Origin: Burkholderiaceae bacterium
GTDB lineage: Bacteria > Pseudomonadota > Gammaproteobacteria > Burkholderiales > Burkholderiaceae_B
Direction of reading: 5' to 3'
Assembly (NCBI GenBank): GCA_029866055.1
Contig: JARXAG010000112.1
Coordinates: forward strand, 1 to 33,796
Length of the DNA stretch: 33,796 nucleotides
Part shown: piece by piece, positions 1 through 10,472 of the stretch
Numbering within the stretch: position 1 is the first letter of the stretch
Layout: each line of letters begins with the position of its first letter
The notes under the pieces: generated by a model
What the model saw: only the letters and a program-made list of their open reading frames with translations
The model's database searches: none
Told to the model about the DNA's origin: nothing
Program-made: the position numbers and the translations under genes

Positions 1-488
1 AGATTCTTTTCAGCGGTTTCGGCGGCTTGTTTAGCAGCTTTGGTCATTGCGTCATAGGCGGTTGTGGCTTGAGCCAGACCGCTTTTAATCATAGCGACAG
101 CGCTTTCTGAGCCAGCTGGAGCATGCTTGCTGAACTGTTCAATCGCGTCGTGCACATGCTTCTGACCTTCAGCGGCATGAGTCTCACCAAGCTTGGTAAG
201 GTCGGCTTGAACACCTGACACGATGTCATACACATGCTTGCTGTACGACATGGCTTTCTCAGCAGCAGGTTGCGCCAGATTTGACGACAAGGCAACAGCC
301 TCTTGTGCATCTTTGATACCGGCAACTTGTTGTGATTTTTGCGACACTTCATCTAAAGTCGCTTTCATGACTTTGAGATTCAGGTCAACGAATTTTTCGA
401 AACCAGTGAACATGCTGGTTTGAACGGCGACAAACGTATCGATAGCAGCTTTTTGGCTGTTAAGAACTTGCTGGGGAATAGCTGACAT
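1..488 (-). CDS. Phasin family protein (PHA granule-associated), truncated at the left window edge
   Basis: Reverse-strand translation from ATG at 488: MSAIPQQVLNSQKAAIDTFVAVQTSMFTGFEKFVDLNLKVMKATLDEVSQKSQQVAGIKDAQEAVALSSNLAQPAAEKAMSYSKHVYDIVSG..., open to the edge. AGGAG lies just upstream of the ATG. Missing from the ORF track because it has no stop in the window. Confidence 0.88.
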   Translation of the reverse strand, partial: MSAIPQQVLNSQKAAIDTFVAVQTSMFTGFEKFVDLNLKVMKATLDEVSQKSQQVAGIKDAQEAVALSSNLAQPAAEKAMSYSKHVYDIVSGVQADLTKLGETHAAEGQKHVHDAIEQFSKHAPAGSESAVAMIKSGLAQATTAYDAMTKAAKQAAETAEKN

Positions 489-674
489 GGTGGGCTCCTG
501 GGGTTAGGATCAAAGTGTTTTGCAGAATTTGCTGCACTGCACAAGTGTCATTTTAAGCAATCCCACCTATCTGTCAACAAATTTTTGTTGCGGCGCACCA
601 AAATACAACAAATTGATCGACTTTGGCACATTTCTCCCCTAGACTAACTATTATTGACTCAAGGACACTCCAAG

Positions 675-1694
675 ATGGCTCATCTCGCTAAACTCTCTCA
701 ATCCGCTACCTTCAGGCGCCTGCTTTGCGCCGCTGCCGTTCTAAGCACACAACTCTGCGTGGCGCCTCTTGCCCATGCACAAGCCACCCAAACCGCGGCC
801 GAGTATCCAACCAAGTCAATCAAAATCGTTGTAGGCTTTGCGCCAGGTGGCGGCTCAGACTTTATTGCGCGAATTGTGGCGCAACGTCTGACCCCAAAAC
901 TAGGACAAACTGTTTATGTTGAAAATCGGCCCGGCGCGGGCGGCAATTTGGGCGCTGAGGTCGCTCTGCGAGCACCCGGCGATGGTTACACGCTTTTTTT
1001 AGCTGCGACCAGTTACACCGTAAACGCCAATCTGTATACGTTGCCTTTTGATCCAGTCAAAGACATTACCGCGGTGGCGCGCTTAGCGAGTGGCCCGTTC
1101 GTGGTAGCCACCAATCCCGGCACACAAATTAAAACGCTGAAAGAGCTTGTTGAGCGTGCCAAAAGTGAACCGGGCAAACTCGCTTACGCCTCATCGGGTG
1201 CGGGTAGCATTACGCATATCGCAACTGAATATTTTTTAAGCGTCGCGGGAGTCCAGGCGCTACACATCCCTTACAAAGGGACCTCACCAGCCTTAACCGA
1301 CACGATGTCTGGAACGGTGCAATTTATGTTTGGAACCGTGGCCTCGACAGTTCCGCACGTCAAGTCAGGCAAACTGCAAGGCTTGGCAGTCACCACCAAA
1401 GAGCGGCTCGCCGCTTTACCCGACTTGCCTACTGTGATCGAGTCTGGCTACCCAGGCTTTGATGTCGCGGTTTGGCACGGCTTAATTGGCCCCAAAGGTA
1501 TCCCCAAGGGCATTGTCGACAAGTTAAACAAAGCTGTCATTGAGGCGCTGAGCGATCCAGCGACTGCCGAGCAGTTGGCCACCGATGGCTTGACGCCGGC
1601 CAAAGACTCACCCGAGGTTTTCAGCCAACTGATCGAAGCTGAGGTCAAGCGTTGGGGTGAGCTCGTCAAAGCACGCGGCATTACCCTAAAGTAG
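675..1694 (+). CDS. Bug/TctC-family tripartite tricarboxylate transporter substrate-binding protein
   Basis: Signal peptide followed by YPTKSIKIVVGFAPGGGSDFIARIVAQRL...VYVENRPGAGGNLGAEVALRAPGDGYTL, hallmark Bug protein motifs. ATG at 675 preferred over TTG at 654. Confidence 0.93.
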   Translation: MAHLAKLSQSATFRRLLCAAAVLSTQLCVAPLAHAQATQTAAEYPTKSIKIVVGFAPGGGSDFIARIVAQRLTPKLGQTVYVENRPGAGGNLGAEVALRAPGDGYTLFLAATSYTVNANLYTLPFDPVKDITAVARLASGPFVVATNPGTQIKTLKELVERAKSEPGKLAYASSGAGSITHIATEYFLSVAGVQALHIPYKGTSPALTDTMSGTVQFMFGTVASTVPHVKSGKLQGLAVTTKERLAALPDLPTVIESGYPGFDVAVWHGLIGPKGIPKGIVDKLNKAVIEALSDPATAEQLATDGLTPAKDSPEVFSQLIEAEVKRWGELVKARGITLK

Positions 1695-1716
1695 CGGCGT
1701 TGTAGTCTGACCTAGC

Positions 1717-2586
1717 TCAGGCGCCACTGGCTTCATAGCCAAGCGCCTCAGAAATGCTGCCCGCCGTGGCAACTAACTGGGGGATCCAGGCGTCTTGCAA
1801 GCGCCCCGATGGTGCTGAAATAGATAGCCCTGCCACTAGCTTGCCCGTATCGTCGTAAATTCCGGCGGCGATACAACGAACACCCAATTCAAGCTCTTCG
1901 TTATCTCGGGCATAACCAAGCTGGCGAACCAACAATAATTCTTGCTCGAGTTTTTCGAGCGTCGTAATGCTATTTGCGGTGCTTGCAACGAGGCCCGTTC
2001 GCGTGGCGTAAGTACGCACTTGCCGAACGTCAGCCGCCGAGAGAAACAACTTACCGTTTGAGGTCAAGTGCAAGGGGGCACGACCACCAATCGCGCGTAC
2101 GACTTGCATGCCCGAGCGTTCGCTCCAGGCGCGGTCGATGTAAATAATTTCATCGCCCTGCTGCACCGATAAATTGACGGTTTGCCCAGTCAGCCGATGA
2201 AGCGCATGCATGGCCTCGTGGGCGGCTTCGCGAACGTTCAAACGCCCTTTCACCAAAGACCCCAACTCAAGCAAGCGCATACCAAGCTGATACAAACCAT
2301 TGTCAACCCGGTCGACGTAGCGCCCAATCACCAAATCACTCAAAATACGATGCGCGGTTGAGGTGTGAAGCCCCGTTGTTTTTGCCAAATCTTTCAAAGC
2401 AACTGGATCGGGCTGCGCCGCCAACGCATCCAGTAATTGCGTCGCACGCCCAAGCACCTGGATCGCCATATCCATGGTCTCTGACGGAGGTTGAGCGGGC
2501 ACGGGGGCCACAGACGAAACTTGACGAAGCATGTTGAGGGAAGAGATTGGCTGAACGACCACAATTTGGCGCGCTGCAACATTCAT
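1717..2586 (-). CDS. IclR family transcriptional regulator
   Basis: N-terminal HTH (LDALAAQPDPVALKDLAKTTGLHTSTAHRILSDLVIGRYV) and C-terminal IclR effector domain (ELELGVRCIAAGIYDDTGKLVAGLSISAPSGRL). Start is uncertain (ORF extends to 2676). Confidence 0.92.
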   Translation of the reverse strand: MNVAARQIVVVQPISSLNMLRQVSSVAPVPAQPPSETMDMAIQVLGRATQLLDALAAQPDPVALKDLAKTTGLHTSTAHRILSDLVIGRYVDRVDNGLYQLGMRLLELGSLVKGRLNVREAAHEAMHALHRLTGQTVNLSVQQGDEIIYIDRAWSERSGMQVVRAIGGRAPLHLTSNGKLFLSAADVRQVRTYATRTGLVASTANSITTLEKLEQELLLVRQLGYARDNEELELGVRCIAAGIYDDTGKLVAGLSISAPSGRLQDAWIPQLVATAGSISEALGYEASGA

Positions 2587-2757
2587 TTTATCCCATATTG
2601 TGAAAAATTTTTTCACTCCTTGCCCATTGAAACTCTGGATTGAAGCAAGTCTGGTCTGAATTCCTAGGGTTTTCATGTCTTTTTGATTACAGCGTGGCTT
2701 GGCGCAAGTAATATCGAGCCCTTAACAACATCTACTCATCGCCGGATCCCTTTGATT

Positions 2758-4431
2758 ATGCGCAGTGACCTTGAAATCGCTCAGGCCGCGACAAAACGCC
2801 CAATTCTCGAACTCGCGACAGACCGACTCGGAATCCCGACAGAACAACTCGAACCCTACGGGCGTTTCAAGGCCAAGCTTTCGCTTGAGTACATTGACAC
2901 GCTCGCCTCTCGACCAAACGGCAAACTAGTGCTGGTCACCGCAATTTCGCCAACACCAGCTGGCGAAGGCAAAACTACCACCACCGTTGGCTTGGGCGAT
3001 GCCCTGAACCATATTGGCAAGCGCGCCATCATGTGTTTACGCGAACCGTCTTTGGGCCCCGTCTTCGGTATGAAGGGCGGCGCTGCGGGCGGCGGCATGG
3101 CGCAAATCGTGCCGATGGAAGACATCAATTTACATTTCACGGGCGATTTCAATGCCATCGCCCTTGCCAACAATCTGCTAGCTGCGCTGATCGACAACCA
3201 TATTCATCACGGCAATAAACTCGGCATCGATGTCCGCCGCGTGAACTGGAGACGCGTCGTTGACTTAAATGACCGTGCCCTACGAAACATCGTGGTGGGC
3301 TTGGGCGGAACCGCTAACGGATTTCCGCGCGAAGATCATTTCGATATCGTGGTGGCCTCAGAAATCATGGCAATCTTTTGCCTGGTCAACAATCTAAAAG
3401 ACTTAAAACAACGCTTAGGCAATATCGTGATCGGCTACTCGCTGACTGGCAAACCGATTTTGGCGCGCGATTTGCAAGCGCAAGGAGCGATGACTGCACT
3501 GTTAAAAGAAGCGCTTGCACCAAACCTTGTGCAAACACTTGAAAACAATCCAGCAATCGTGCACGGCGGCCCCTTTGCCAATATTGCGCATGGTTGCAAC
3601 ACAGTACTGGCCACAGCGACCGCTTTAAAACTAGCGGATTACGTCGTCACCGAAGCAGGCTTTGGTGCCGACTTAGGCGCAGAAAAATTCTTTGATATCA
3701 AATGCCGCAAAGCCGGCCTCACACCCTCAGCCGTGGTGTTAGTCGCCACCGTGCGTGCACTCAAGTATCACGGCGGCGTCGAAGTCAAAGACGTCGGCAC
3801 CGAAAACCTTGACGCACTGCGCGCCGGGCTCGTGAATCTTGAGCGTCATATCCATAACATCACACAGAATTTTGGCTTGCCTTGCGTGGTGGCCATCAAC
3901 CATCGCACAGAAGACACCCCTGCCGAAATCGCTCTGCTACAAGCGACCACTGCAGCACTGGGCGTTGAAGTGGTGCTCGCCAAGCATTGGGCGCAAGGCG
4001 GTGCAGGTGCAGCTGACTTAGCACACGCTGTCGTCAAACTCTGCGAGCAGCCGAATCACTTTAAATTTTTATATCAAGATTCAGACTCGCTGTGGGACAA
4101 GGTGCAAGCCATTGCAACCAAAACCTATGGCGCGGCCAGCATCACCGCCGACGCAAAAGTACGTGCGCAGATCGCACAGCTTCAAAGCGATGGTTACGGT
4201 GATTTACCTGTGTGTATTGCGAAGACGCAATACTCGTTTTCGACTGATGCCAAATTACGAGGCGCACCAAGCGGTCATGTGCTGACGATTCGCGAAGTCA
4301 GGCTATCGGCCGGTGCAGGCTTTGTGGTGATGGTGTGTGGCGACATCATGACCATGCCAGGGTTGCCAGCTGTGCCTGCGGCGAATGGGATTGATGTGAA
4401 TGATGCGGGGCAGATTACTGGGTTGTCTTGA
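2758..4431 (+). CDS. fhs: Formate-tetrahydrofolate ligase
   Basis: [20 protein letters not shown]..., P-loop [21 protein letters not shown]-like ([22 protein letters not shown]), [35 protein letters not shown]. Confidence 0.97.
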   Translation: MRSDLEIAQAATKRPILELATDRLGIPTEQLEPYGRFKAKLSLEYIDTLASRPNGKLVLVTAISPTPAGEGKTTTTVGLGDALNHIGKRAIMCLREPSLGPVFGMKGGAAGGGMAQIVPMEDINLHFTGDFNAIALANNLLAALIDNHIHHGNKLGIDVRRVNWRRVVDLNDRALRNIVVGLGGTANGFPREDHFDIVVASEIMAIFCLVNNLKDLKQRLGNIVIGYSLTGKPILARDLQAQGAMTALLKEALAPNLVQTLENNPAIVHGGPFANIAHGCNTVLATATALKLADYVVTEAGFGADLGAEKFFDIKCRKAGLTPSAVVLVATVRALKYHGGVEVKDVGTENLDALRAGLVNLERHIHNITQNFGLPCVVAINHRTEDTPAEIALLQATTAALGVEVVLAKHWAQGGAGAADLAHAVVKLCEQPNHFKFLYQDSDSLWDKVQAIATKTYGAASITADAKVRAQIAQLQSDGYGDLPVCIAKTQYSFSTDAKLRGAPSGHVLTIREVRLSAGAGFVVMVCGDIMTMPGLPAVPAANGIDVNDAGQITGLS

Positions 4432-4455
4432 GTGTTGGGGTGTTCTTTGTGCCCT

Positions 4456-4656
4456 GACTTTTCTGATGGCGGGCAGGGGCCTGTGGGCGGCTGACCGAGT
4501 CGGTCTGCTGCGCAGACTCCCCTCCGATTTCTGGTCTTGACGGCGGCAGCCCAAACTCGCTTCGCTCAAACAAGGGCTGCCTTCATCCGCCAATCCTGCA
4601 AAATCCTCGGCGCCTCAAACACCCGCCCACAGGCCCCTGCCCGCCCCCAGAAAAGA
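4456..4656. repeat. Intergenic imperfect inverted-repeat element (about 35-bp arms, nested internal hairpins)
   Basis: Left arm 4456-4490 gacttttctgatggcgggcaggggcctgtgggcgg pairs with right arm 4622-4656 (reverse complement gtcttttctgggggcgggcaggggcctgtgggcgg), 32/35 by eye. Internal hairpins at 4493-4505, 4503-4517 and 4545-4581. Confidence 0.85.
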
Positions 4657-4823
4657 CAAATTCTCGAGGCAGGAAGCTTGGCCTATTGGACGGCTTCGCC
4701 TAATTAAATGAAGCAGCGCCTTGAGAGATCACCCAAAGAGCTTTACTCAACGAATAGCACTCTATTGATCAACCGCAGAGTTTTATTGAGCGGATAAAAC
4801 TCTTGCTGATTAACGGCATGGTC

Positions 4824-6347
4824 TTACTTCACAACAACCGGAATCCCAGCAATCCGCGCCGACCACTCTTTTGGCCCCGTGGTGTGCACCGAAACACCGT
4901 TTGAATCGACCGCCACCGTCACAGGCATGTCCACCACATCAAACTCATAGATGGCTTCCATCCCCAAGTCAGCAAAACCAACGACCTTGGCAGCCTTGAT
5001 CGCTTTAGATACTAGATACGCAGCACCACCCACAGCCATCAAATACGCAGACTTGTGCTTACGAATCGACTCGATCGTTGCTTCGCCACGCTCAGACTTA
5101 CCAATCATCACCGCCAAGCCAGTTTGCTCGAGCATCATGTCGGTGAACTTGTCCATGCGTGTCGAGGTGGTTGGGCCTGCAGGACCAACAACTTCATCAC
5201 CAACAGGGTCGACTGGGCCAACGTAATAAATCGCCTTGCCACGAAAATCGACAGGCAATTTTTCGCCCTTGGCCAACATATCTTGAATACGCTTGTGCGC
5301 CGCGTCGCGGCCCGTCAGCATTTTGCCGTTCAGCAACAAGGTCTGGCCCGGCTTCCAACTGGCGACTTCTTCAGGCGTCAGTTTGTTTAAATCAACTTGA
5401 CGCGACGATTTGTAATTTGGCGCCCAGTTGACATCAGGCCAGTCTGACAACGAAGGGCGATGCAGGTGTGCGGGGCCCGAACCGTCAAGCTCAAAGTGTG
5501 CGTGACGCGTAGCCGCACAGTTAGGGATCATCGCAACTGGAAACGAGGCTGCGTGCGTTGCAAAGGTTTTGATTTTGACATCCAGCACTGTGGTCAAGCC
5601 ACCTAAGCCTTGCGCACCTATGCCTAAACCGTTTACCTTTTGATACAACTCGATACGTAACTCTTCAATTTTGTTGCTAGGCCCGCGCTCGAGCAGCTCG
5701 TACATATCGAGATCTTCCATCAGCGCTTGCTTGGCCATCAACACCGCCTTTTCAGCGGTGCCGCCAACCCCAATCCCCAACATGCCTGGTGGACACCAAC
5801 CCGCGCCCATCGTGGGCACTGTCTTTAACACCCAGTCAACAATCGAGTCATTAGGATTCAACATCGCTAACTTGGACTTGTTTTCAGAACCACCGCCCTT
5901 AGACGCCACTTGCACGTCTACCTTATCGCCTTGCACCAGTTCAACGTTCACAATGCAGGGAGTATTGTCTTTAGTGTTTTTGCGCAAAAAGATTGGATCA
6001 TCCAACACCGAAGCGCGCAAAGGATTTTCTGGATTGAGGTAGCCGCGACGCACGCCCTCATCGCATAATTCTTGAATATTTTTCTTGGTATTGAAACGAA
6101 CATCCATACCAATTTTTAAAAAGACATTGACGATACCGGTGTCTTGGCAAATCGGACGACGACCCTCTGCGCTCATGCGCGAGTTCGTCAAAATTTGCGC
6201 CATCGCATCTTTGGAGGCCGGGCTTTCTTCACGCTCGTACGCACGAGCTAGATGCTTGATGTAATCAGCCGGGTGGTAATAGCTGATGAACTGAATCGCG
6301 TCGGCGATGGACGAGACGAAATCTTCTTCTTGGATAATGACTGACAT
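4824..6347 (-). CDS. Class I fumarate hydratase (Fe-S)
   Basis: RPICQDTGIVNVFLKIGMDVRF, GGGSENKSKLAMLNPNDSIVDWVLKTVPTMGAGWCPPGMLGIGVGGTAEKA, and C-terminal domain GPTTSTRMDKFTDMMLEQTGLAVMIGKSERG. Confidence 0.95.
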   Translation of the reverse strand: MSVIIQEEDFVSSIADAIQFISYYHPADYIKHLARAYEREESPASKDAMAQILTNSRMSAEGRRPICQDTGIVNVFLKIGMDVRFNTKKNIQELCDEGVRRGYLNPENPLRASVLDDPIFLRKNTKDNTPCIVNVELVQGDKVDVQVASKGGGSENKSKLAMLNPNDSIVDWVLKTVPTMGAGWCPPGMLGIGVGGTAEKAVLMAKQALMEDLDMYELLERGPSNKIEELRIELYQKVNGLGIGAQGLGGLTTVLDVKIKTFATHAASFPVAMIPNCAATRHAHFELDGSGPAHLHRPSLSDWPDVNWAPNYKSSRQVDLNKLTPEEVASWKPGQTLLLNGKMLTGRDAAHKRIQDMLAKGEKLPVDFRGKAIYYVGPVDPVGDEVVGPAGPTTSTRMDKFTDMMLEQTGLAVMIGKSERGEATIESIRKHKSAYLMAVGGAAYLVSKAIKAAKVVGFADLGMEAIYEFDVVDMPVTVAVDSNGVSVHTTGPKEWSARIAGIPVVVK

Positions 6348-6477
6348 AAAAGGCACCTGCTAGGAAAAGGAGCTAATAAAAAATAAAATCAAAGATTGAA
6401 AGCGTTTAAATATAAAAGTACTCGTCATGCAATGTTCGAACTGAACTTGTCAGTCAATGCGACCCTTCGTACCAAAT

Positions 6478-7245
6478 TTATTTGCCCTGCCACACCGGTT
6501 TACGCTTTTGCGCAAAAGCGGTCGCACCTTCTTTGGCATCATCCGACATAAAAATATGATGAATTAACGGGCGCTGCAGATCGAACATCTCATCCGCCGA
6601 AAAATCGGCCCCCTTATTCACCACGCTTTTTGAGGTTTGCACGGCTAAAGGACCATTTTCGCAGATTCTCTGGGCGAGTTTAATGGCCTCGGCGAGCGCC
6701 TGCCCCGGATCAGTCAGCACATTAATCAAACCATACTGGTGGGCACGCGGTGCGGGCAACATATCGCCCGTCAGAATGATCTCCATTGCAATGTGATACG
6801 GAAGCTGGCGCGGCAGACGCAATAAACCGCCCGAGCCCGCCACCAAGCCCCGTTTCACCTCGGGCAAACCGAACATCGCATTGTTCGCCGCCACCACCAG
6901 ATCACAGGCCAAGACCATCTCAAACCCACCAGCCACAGCGTAGCCCTCAACGGCGGCGATTAAGGGCTTTTTCGGGGGTGCCTCGTTTAAACCGCCAAAA
7001 CCCTTGCCCTCAACGAGCGCACGCTTACGCGTCTGCGCAAAATCTTTTAAATCCATGCCCGAGCTAAAGGTGCCCCCCGCTCCCGTCAAGATGCCGATAC
7101 GAATATCGTCGCGCGCATCGAGCTCATCGAAGGCTGCCGACATCTGATGCGCAGTCTCAACACTAATCGCGTTGCGCGCCTCAGGGCGATTAATCGTAAT
7201 GATTTGAATTCCATCCAGATATTCGACATCTACCAACACAGACAT
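6478..7245 (-). CDS. Enoyl-CoA hydratase/crotonase family protein
   Basis: INRPEARNAISVETAHQM, GAGGTFSSGMDLKDF, AVEGYAVAGGFEMVLACDLVVAANNAMFGLPEVKRGLVAGSGGLLRLPR. Both positions of the catalytic Glu pair appear retained (GGFE, LPEV). Confidence 0.92.
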   Translation of the reverse strand: MSVLVDVEYLDGIQIITINRPEARNAISVETAHQMSAAFDELDARDDIRIGILTGAGGTFSSGMDLKDFAQTRKRALVEGKGFGGLNEAPPKKPLIAAVEGYAVAGGFEMVLACDLVVAANNAMFGLPEVKRGLVAGSGGLLRLPRQLPYHIAMEIILTGDMLPAPRAHQYGLINVLTDPGQALAEAIKLAQRICENGPLAVQTSKSVVNKGADFSADEMFDLQRPLIHHIFMSDDAKEGATAFAQKRKPVWQGK

Positions 7246-7410
7246 ACTGACTCCTTTGACGTACCCTGAATCATAGGCGATTCGTTCCTTGAACTTGGCC
7301 AAACACCGAATCTTCGGCCCAAATCGTGCCGCCCCCGCCGCTTGCCACCAACATCGTCAGCCCCACGGTAAAATGACCGATTAAATTGCCCTTGCCGTGT
7401 TCACACCTTC

Positions 7411-8337
7411 ATGCTCACTTTTCAGCAAATTATTCTCCGCCTGCAAGAGTACTGGGATCATCAGGGCTGTGCCCTGCTTCAACCCTACGATATGGAGGTC
7501 GGCGCTGGCACCTCACACACGGCAACCTTTTTGCGTGCGATTGGGCCAGAGCCCTGGCGAGCTGCCTATGTACAACCGTCGCGACGCCCAAAAGACGGGC
7601 GCTACGGCGAGAACCCTAACCGGTTGCAACATTACTACCAGTACCAAGTTGTCCTTAAGCCTGCACCGCCAGATATTCTGGATTTGTATATTGGCTCACT
7701 TGAAGCGCTCGGTATCCGTCCAACCGAACATGACATCCGCTTTGTTGAAGACGATTGGGAGAACCCGACCCTGGGTGCTTGGGGCCTGGGCTGGGAAGTT
7801 TGGCTCAACGGCATGGAAGTCACGCAATTTACCTATTTTCAACAAGTCGGCGGTTTAGACTGCACCCCCACTACGGGTGAAATCACCTACGGGTTAGAAC
7901 GCTTAGCCATGTACCTGCAAGGCGTCGAAAGCGTCTACGACTTGGTCTGGACAACTGGACCAAAAGGCTCGGTACTCTATCGCGACGTCTTTCATCAAAA
8001 TGAGGTCGAACAATCGACCTACAACTTTGAACACTCTGATGCTGAAATGCTCTTTAGACATTTCACCGATCACGAGACCAACGCCAAACGCCTCCTTGAG
8101 ATCCCACTGGCGTTGCCAGCCTACGAGGCGACTCTCAAAGCGGCGCATACCTTCAACATGTTAGATGCCCGTGGCGCCATTAGCGTCACTGAGCGCGCCG
8201 CGTATATCGGACGCATTCGCAACCTGTCTCGTGCTGTCGCACAAGCGTATTACGACTCGCGCGAGCAATTGGGGTTTCCGATGCTGAGCGGTGTCAGTGC
8301 AACCCTTCACAACACTGACAAAGGGGTGCAACCATGA
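7411..8337 (+). CDS. glyQ: Glycine-tRNA ligase alpha subunit
   Basis: [84 protein letters not shown]. Confidence 0.98.
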   Translation: MLTFQQIILRLQEYWDHQGCALLQPYDMEVGAGTSHTATFLRAIGPEPWRAAYVQPSRRPKDGRYGENPNRLQHYYQYQVVLKPAPPDILDLYIGSLEALGIRPTEHDIRFVEDDWENPTLGAWGLGWEVWLNGMEVTQFTYFQQVGGLDCTPTTGEITYGLERLAMYLQGVESVYDLVWTTGPKGSVLYRDVFHQNEVEQSTYNFEHSDAEMLFRHFTDHETNAKRLLEIPLALPAYEATLKAAHTFNMLDARGAISVTERAAYIGRIRNLSRAVAQAYYDSREQLGFPMLSGVSATLHNTDKGVQP

Positions 8338-10472
8338 CGCAAACTAGCAAGCCCCTGTTGATCGAGCTCTTTACCGAAGAGCTGCCCCCTAAAGCCTTGC
8401 CCAAATTGGGCCAGGCTTTTGCTCAAGGCATCCACGACGCGCTGCACGCCCAAGGCCTCGTGGTCAGCGGCAGCACGACCACGTCATTCGCTTCACCGCG
8501 CCGCCTAGCTGTGCGTCTGTCGCAAGTCCTGGCGCTCGCACCCGAGCAAAGTTTCGTTGAAAAGCTGATGCCAGTGAAAGTGGGGCTTGACGCTCAGGGC
8601 CTGGCAACACCGGCTCTACAAAAAAAACTTGCTGCCAAGGGTTGGGCAGACATGCCCGTCAGCGCACTCGAACGAGAGTCAGATGGTAAACAAGAGTATC
8701 TGGTGGCGCGAGGTACCGCGCCAGGTGCCGCCTTAACCGAGGTGCTTCAGGCTGCGATCGAAGCCTCGATCGCAGCCTTGCCGATACCGAAGGTCATGAA
8801 ATATCAATTGGCCGATGGCGTAACCTCGGTAAAATTCGTGCGCCCCGCTCATGCCTTGATCGCGCTGTTTGACACGCAAGTCATCCCGGCGACCGTGCTT
8901 GGCTTACAAGCTGGACGCCTCACCTACGGTCATCGCTTTTTACATCCCGCGGCAATTAGTATCGACAGCGCTGACAGCTACGAGCAACAACTGGCGCAAA
9001 CTGGCCAGGTGATTGCCTCGTTCACCGCGCGCCGCGAAAAAATCGAAACCTTACTGGCAACAGAAGCTCAAAAGTTAAACGCCACGTTGGGGCAAGACCC
9101 AGCGGTGCACGCTTTGCTCGACGAAGTCACCGCCCTAGTTGAAGCTCCGGTCGTCTACGTAGGCACCTTTGAAGAGCGGTTTTTGCAAGTCCCTCAAGAA
9201 TGCCTGATTTTGACGATGCGTCTGAATCAAAAGTACTTTCCGCTCTTCAACCCAACGTCGGGCGCGCTCACCAATCAATTTCTGATTGTCAGCAACATGC
9301 CCACCGACAATCCAGTGGCGATCATTCAAGGAAACGAACGGGTGGTGCGACCGCGTTTGGCTGATGCTCAATTCTTTTTCGACACCGACCGCAAAATACC
9401 TTTGCATCAGCGGGTGCCGCAGCTTGCTTCGATTGTGTATCACAACAAGCTCGGTACGCAGTTGCAGCGCGTGGCACGCGTGCAAACGATCGCAGCTTGG
9501 TTAGCCAACGCCTTGCAGGCAGACAGCGCACAAGCCGTGCGTGCGGCGATGCTTGCCAAGGCCGACCTCAATACCAACATGGTTGGCGAGTTTCCTGAAC
9601 TGCAGGGCATTATGGGCTCGTATTACGCCCGCGCCGATCACGAGCCCGAACAAGTGATTCAAGCGCTTGCTGAACAGTACAAAATTCGCCTTGAACAGCC
9701 CGTGACTGCTGCAAACATGACCGCTGCAATTTTGTTTATGGCAGAGCGCGCTGAAACACTCATTGGTATCTGGGGGATCGGCTTAGCCCCTACCGGCGAG
9801 CGTGACCCTTTCGGCTTGCGCCGCGCTGCCTTGGGTCTGATTAGTGCGTTTGAGCAACTGACCGCGGGTGGTTTTTTGCCTATCCAGCAAGACGGGCCCT
9901 TGACACTCGAAGGTCTGCTACAAGTTGCCGCACATACCTTTGAGCCCGCAGCCCTCGCCCAGACAACGGTCGCAGACGTACAAGCCTTCATCATTGAACG
10001 ACTGCGTAATCAGTTAATCACGCAGTTTGATCGAAACGCCGTCGAGGCCGTACTGGCGATCGCGCCGCCTCTGCATCAAATACTGGCGCGTGTTCAAGCT
10101 GCTGCTTTGTTTGCACAAGGCCCAGACGCCGCCAGTTTGGCCGCCGCCAACAAGCGCATTGGTAATCTGCTTAAAAAATCTGAAACGGGCCTTCAGCCTC
10201 TAAATCAAGCACTACTCACTGAACCCGCCGAGCAGGCACTCGCAAAAACCATTGCTCAGCTGCAGCCGATTGCACAACAACGTCTCGACGCCGGCGACTA
10301 CCAAGGCGCAATGGCGACACTCGCGCAGGCACGCGCGCCAGTGGATGCGTTTTTTAACGACATCATGGTCATGGCTGATGATCTTGCCGTGCGCAACAAC
10401 CGGCTGGCGCTGTTAGCCCAACTGCACGGCTTGATGAATCAAGTGGCTGACATTTCAAGGCTGGCGGCATGA
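8334..10472 (+). CDS. glyS: Glycine-tRNA ligase beta subunit
   Basis: [22 protein letters not shown]...; ATGA overlap with gly[31 protein letters not shown]. Confidence 0.97.
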   Translation: MTQTSKPLLIELFTEELPPKALPKLGQAFAQGIHDALHAQGLVVSGSTTTSFASPRRLAVRLSQVLALAPEQSFVEKLMPVKVGLDAQGLATPALQKKLAAKGWADMPVSALERESDGKQEYLVARGTAPGAALTEVLQAAIEASIAALPIPKVMKYQLADGVTSVKFVRPAHALIALFDTQVIPATVLGLQAGRLTYGHRFLHPAAISIDSADSYEQQLAQTGQVIASFTARREKIETLLATEAQKLNATLGQDPAVHALLDEVTALVEAPVVYVGTFEERFLQVPQECLILTMRLNQKYFPLFNPTSGALTNQFLIVSNMPTDNPVAIIQGNERVVRPRLADAQFFFDTDRKIPLHQRVPQLASIVYHNKLGTQLQRVARVQTIAAWLANALQADSAQAVRAAMLAKADLNTNMVGEFPELQGIMGSYYARADHEPEQVIQALAEQYKIRLEQPVTAANMTAAILFMAERAETLIGIWGIGLAPTGERDPFGLRRAALGLISAFEQLTAGGFLPIQQDGPLTLEGLLQVAAHTFEPAALAQTTVADVQAFIIERLRNQLITQFDRNAVEAVLAIAPPLHQILARVQAAALFAQGPDAASLAAANKRIGNLLKKSETGLQPLNQALLTEPAEQALAKTIAQLQPIAQQRLDAGDYQGAMATLAQARAPVDAFFNDIMVMADDLAVRNNRLALLAQLHGLMNQVADISRLAA

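Noticed and set aside
4303-4593. Minus-strand 96-aa ORF
   Set aside because: Overlaps the 3' end of fhs antisense and the inverted-repeat element; no recognisable protein features.
4456-4656. Insertion sequence
   Set aside because: About 200 bp, no transposase ORF and no obvious target-site duplication by eye. Kept as a repeat element only.
5055-5431. Plus-strand ORFs of 90-111 aa inside the fumarase gene
   Set aside because: Antisense to a well-supported full-length class I fumarase; compositional shadow ORFs.
7397-7858. 153-aa plus-strand ORF overlapping glyQ
   Set aside because: Out-of-frame reading of glyQ, which is unmistakable in the other frame.
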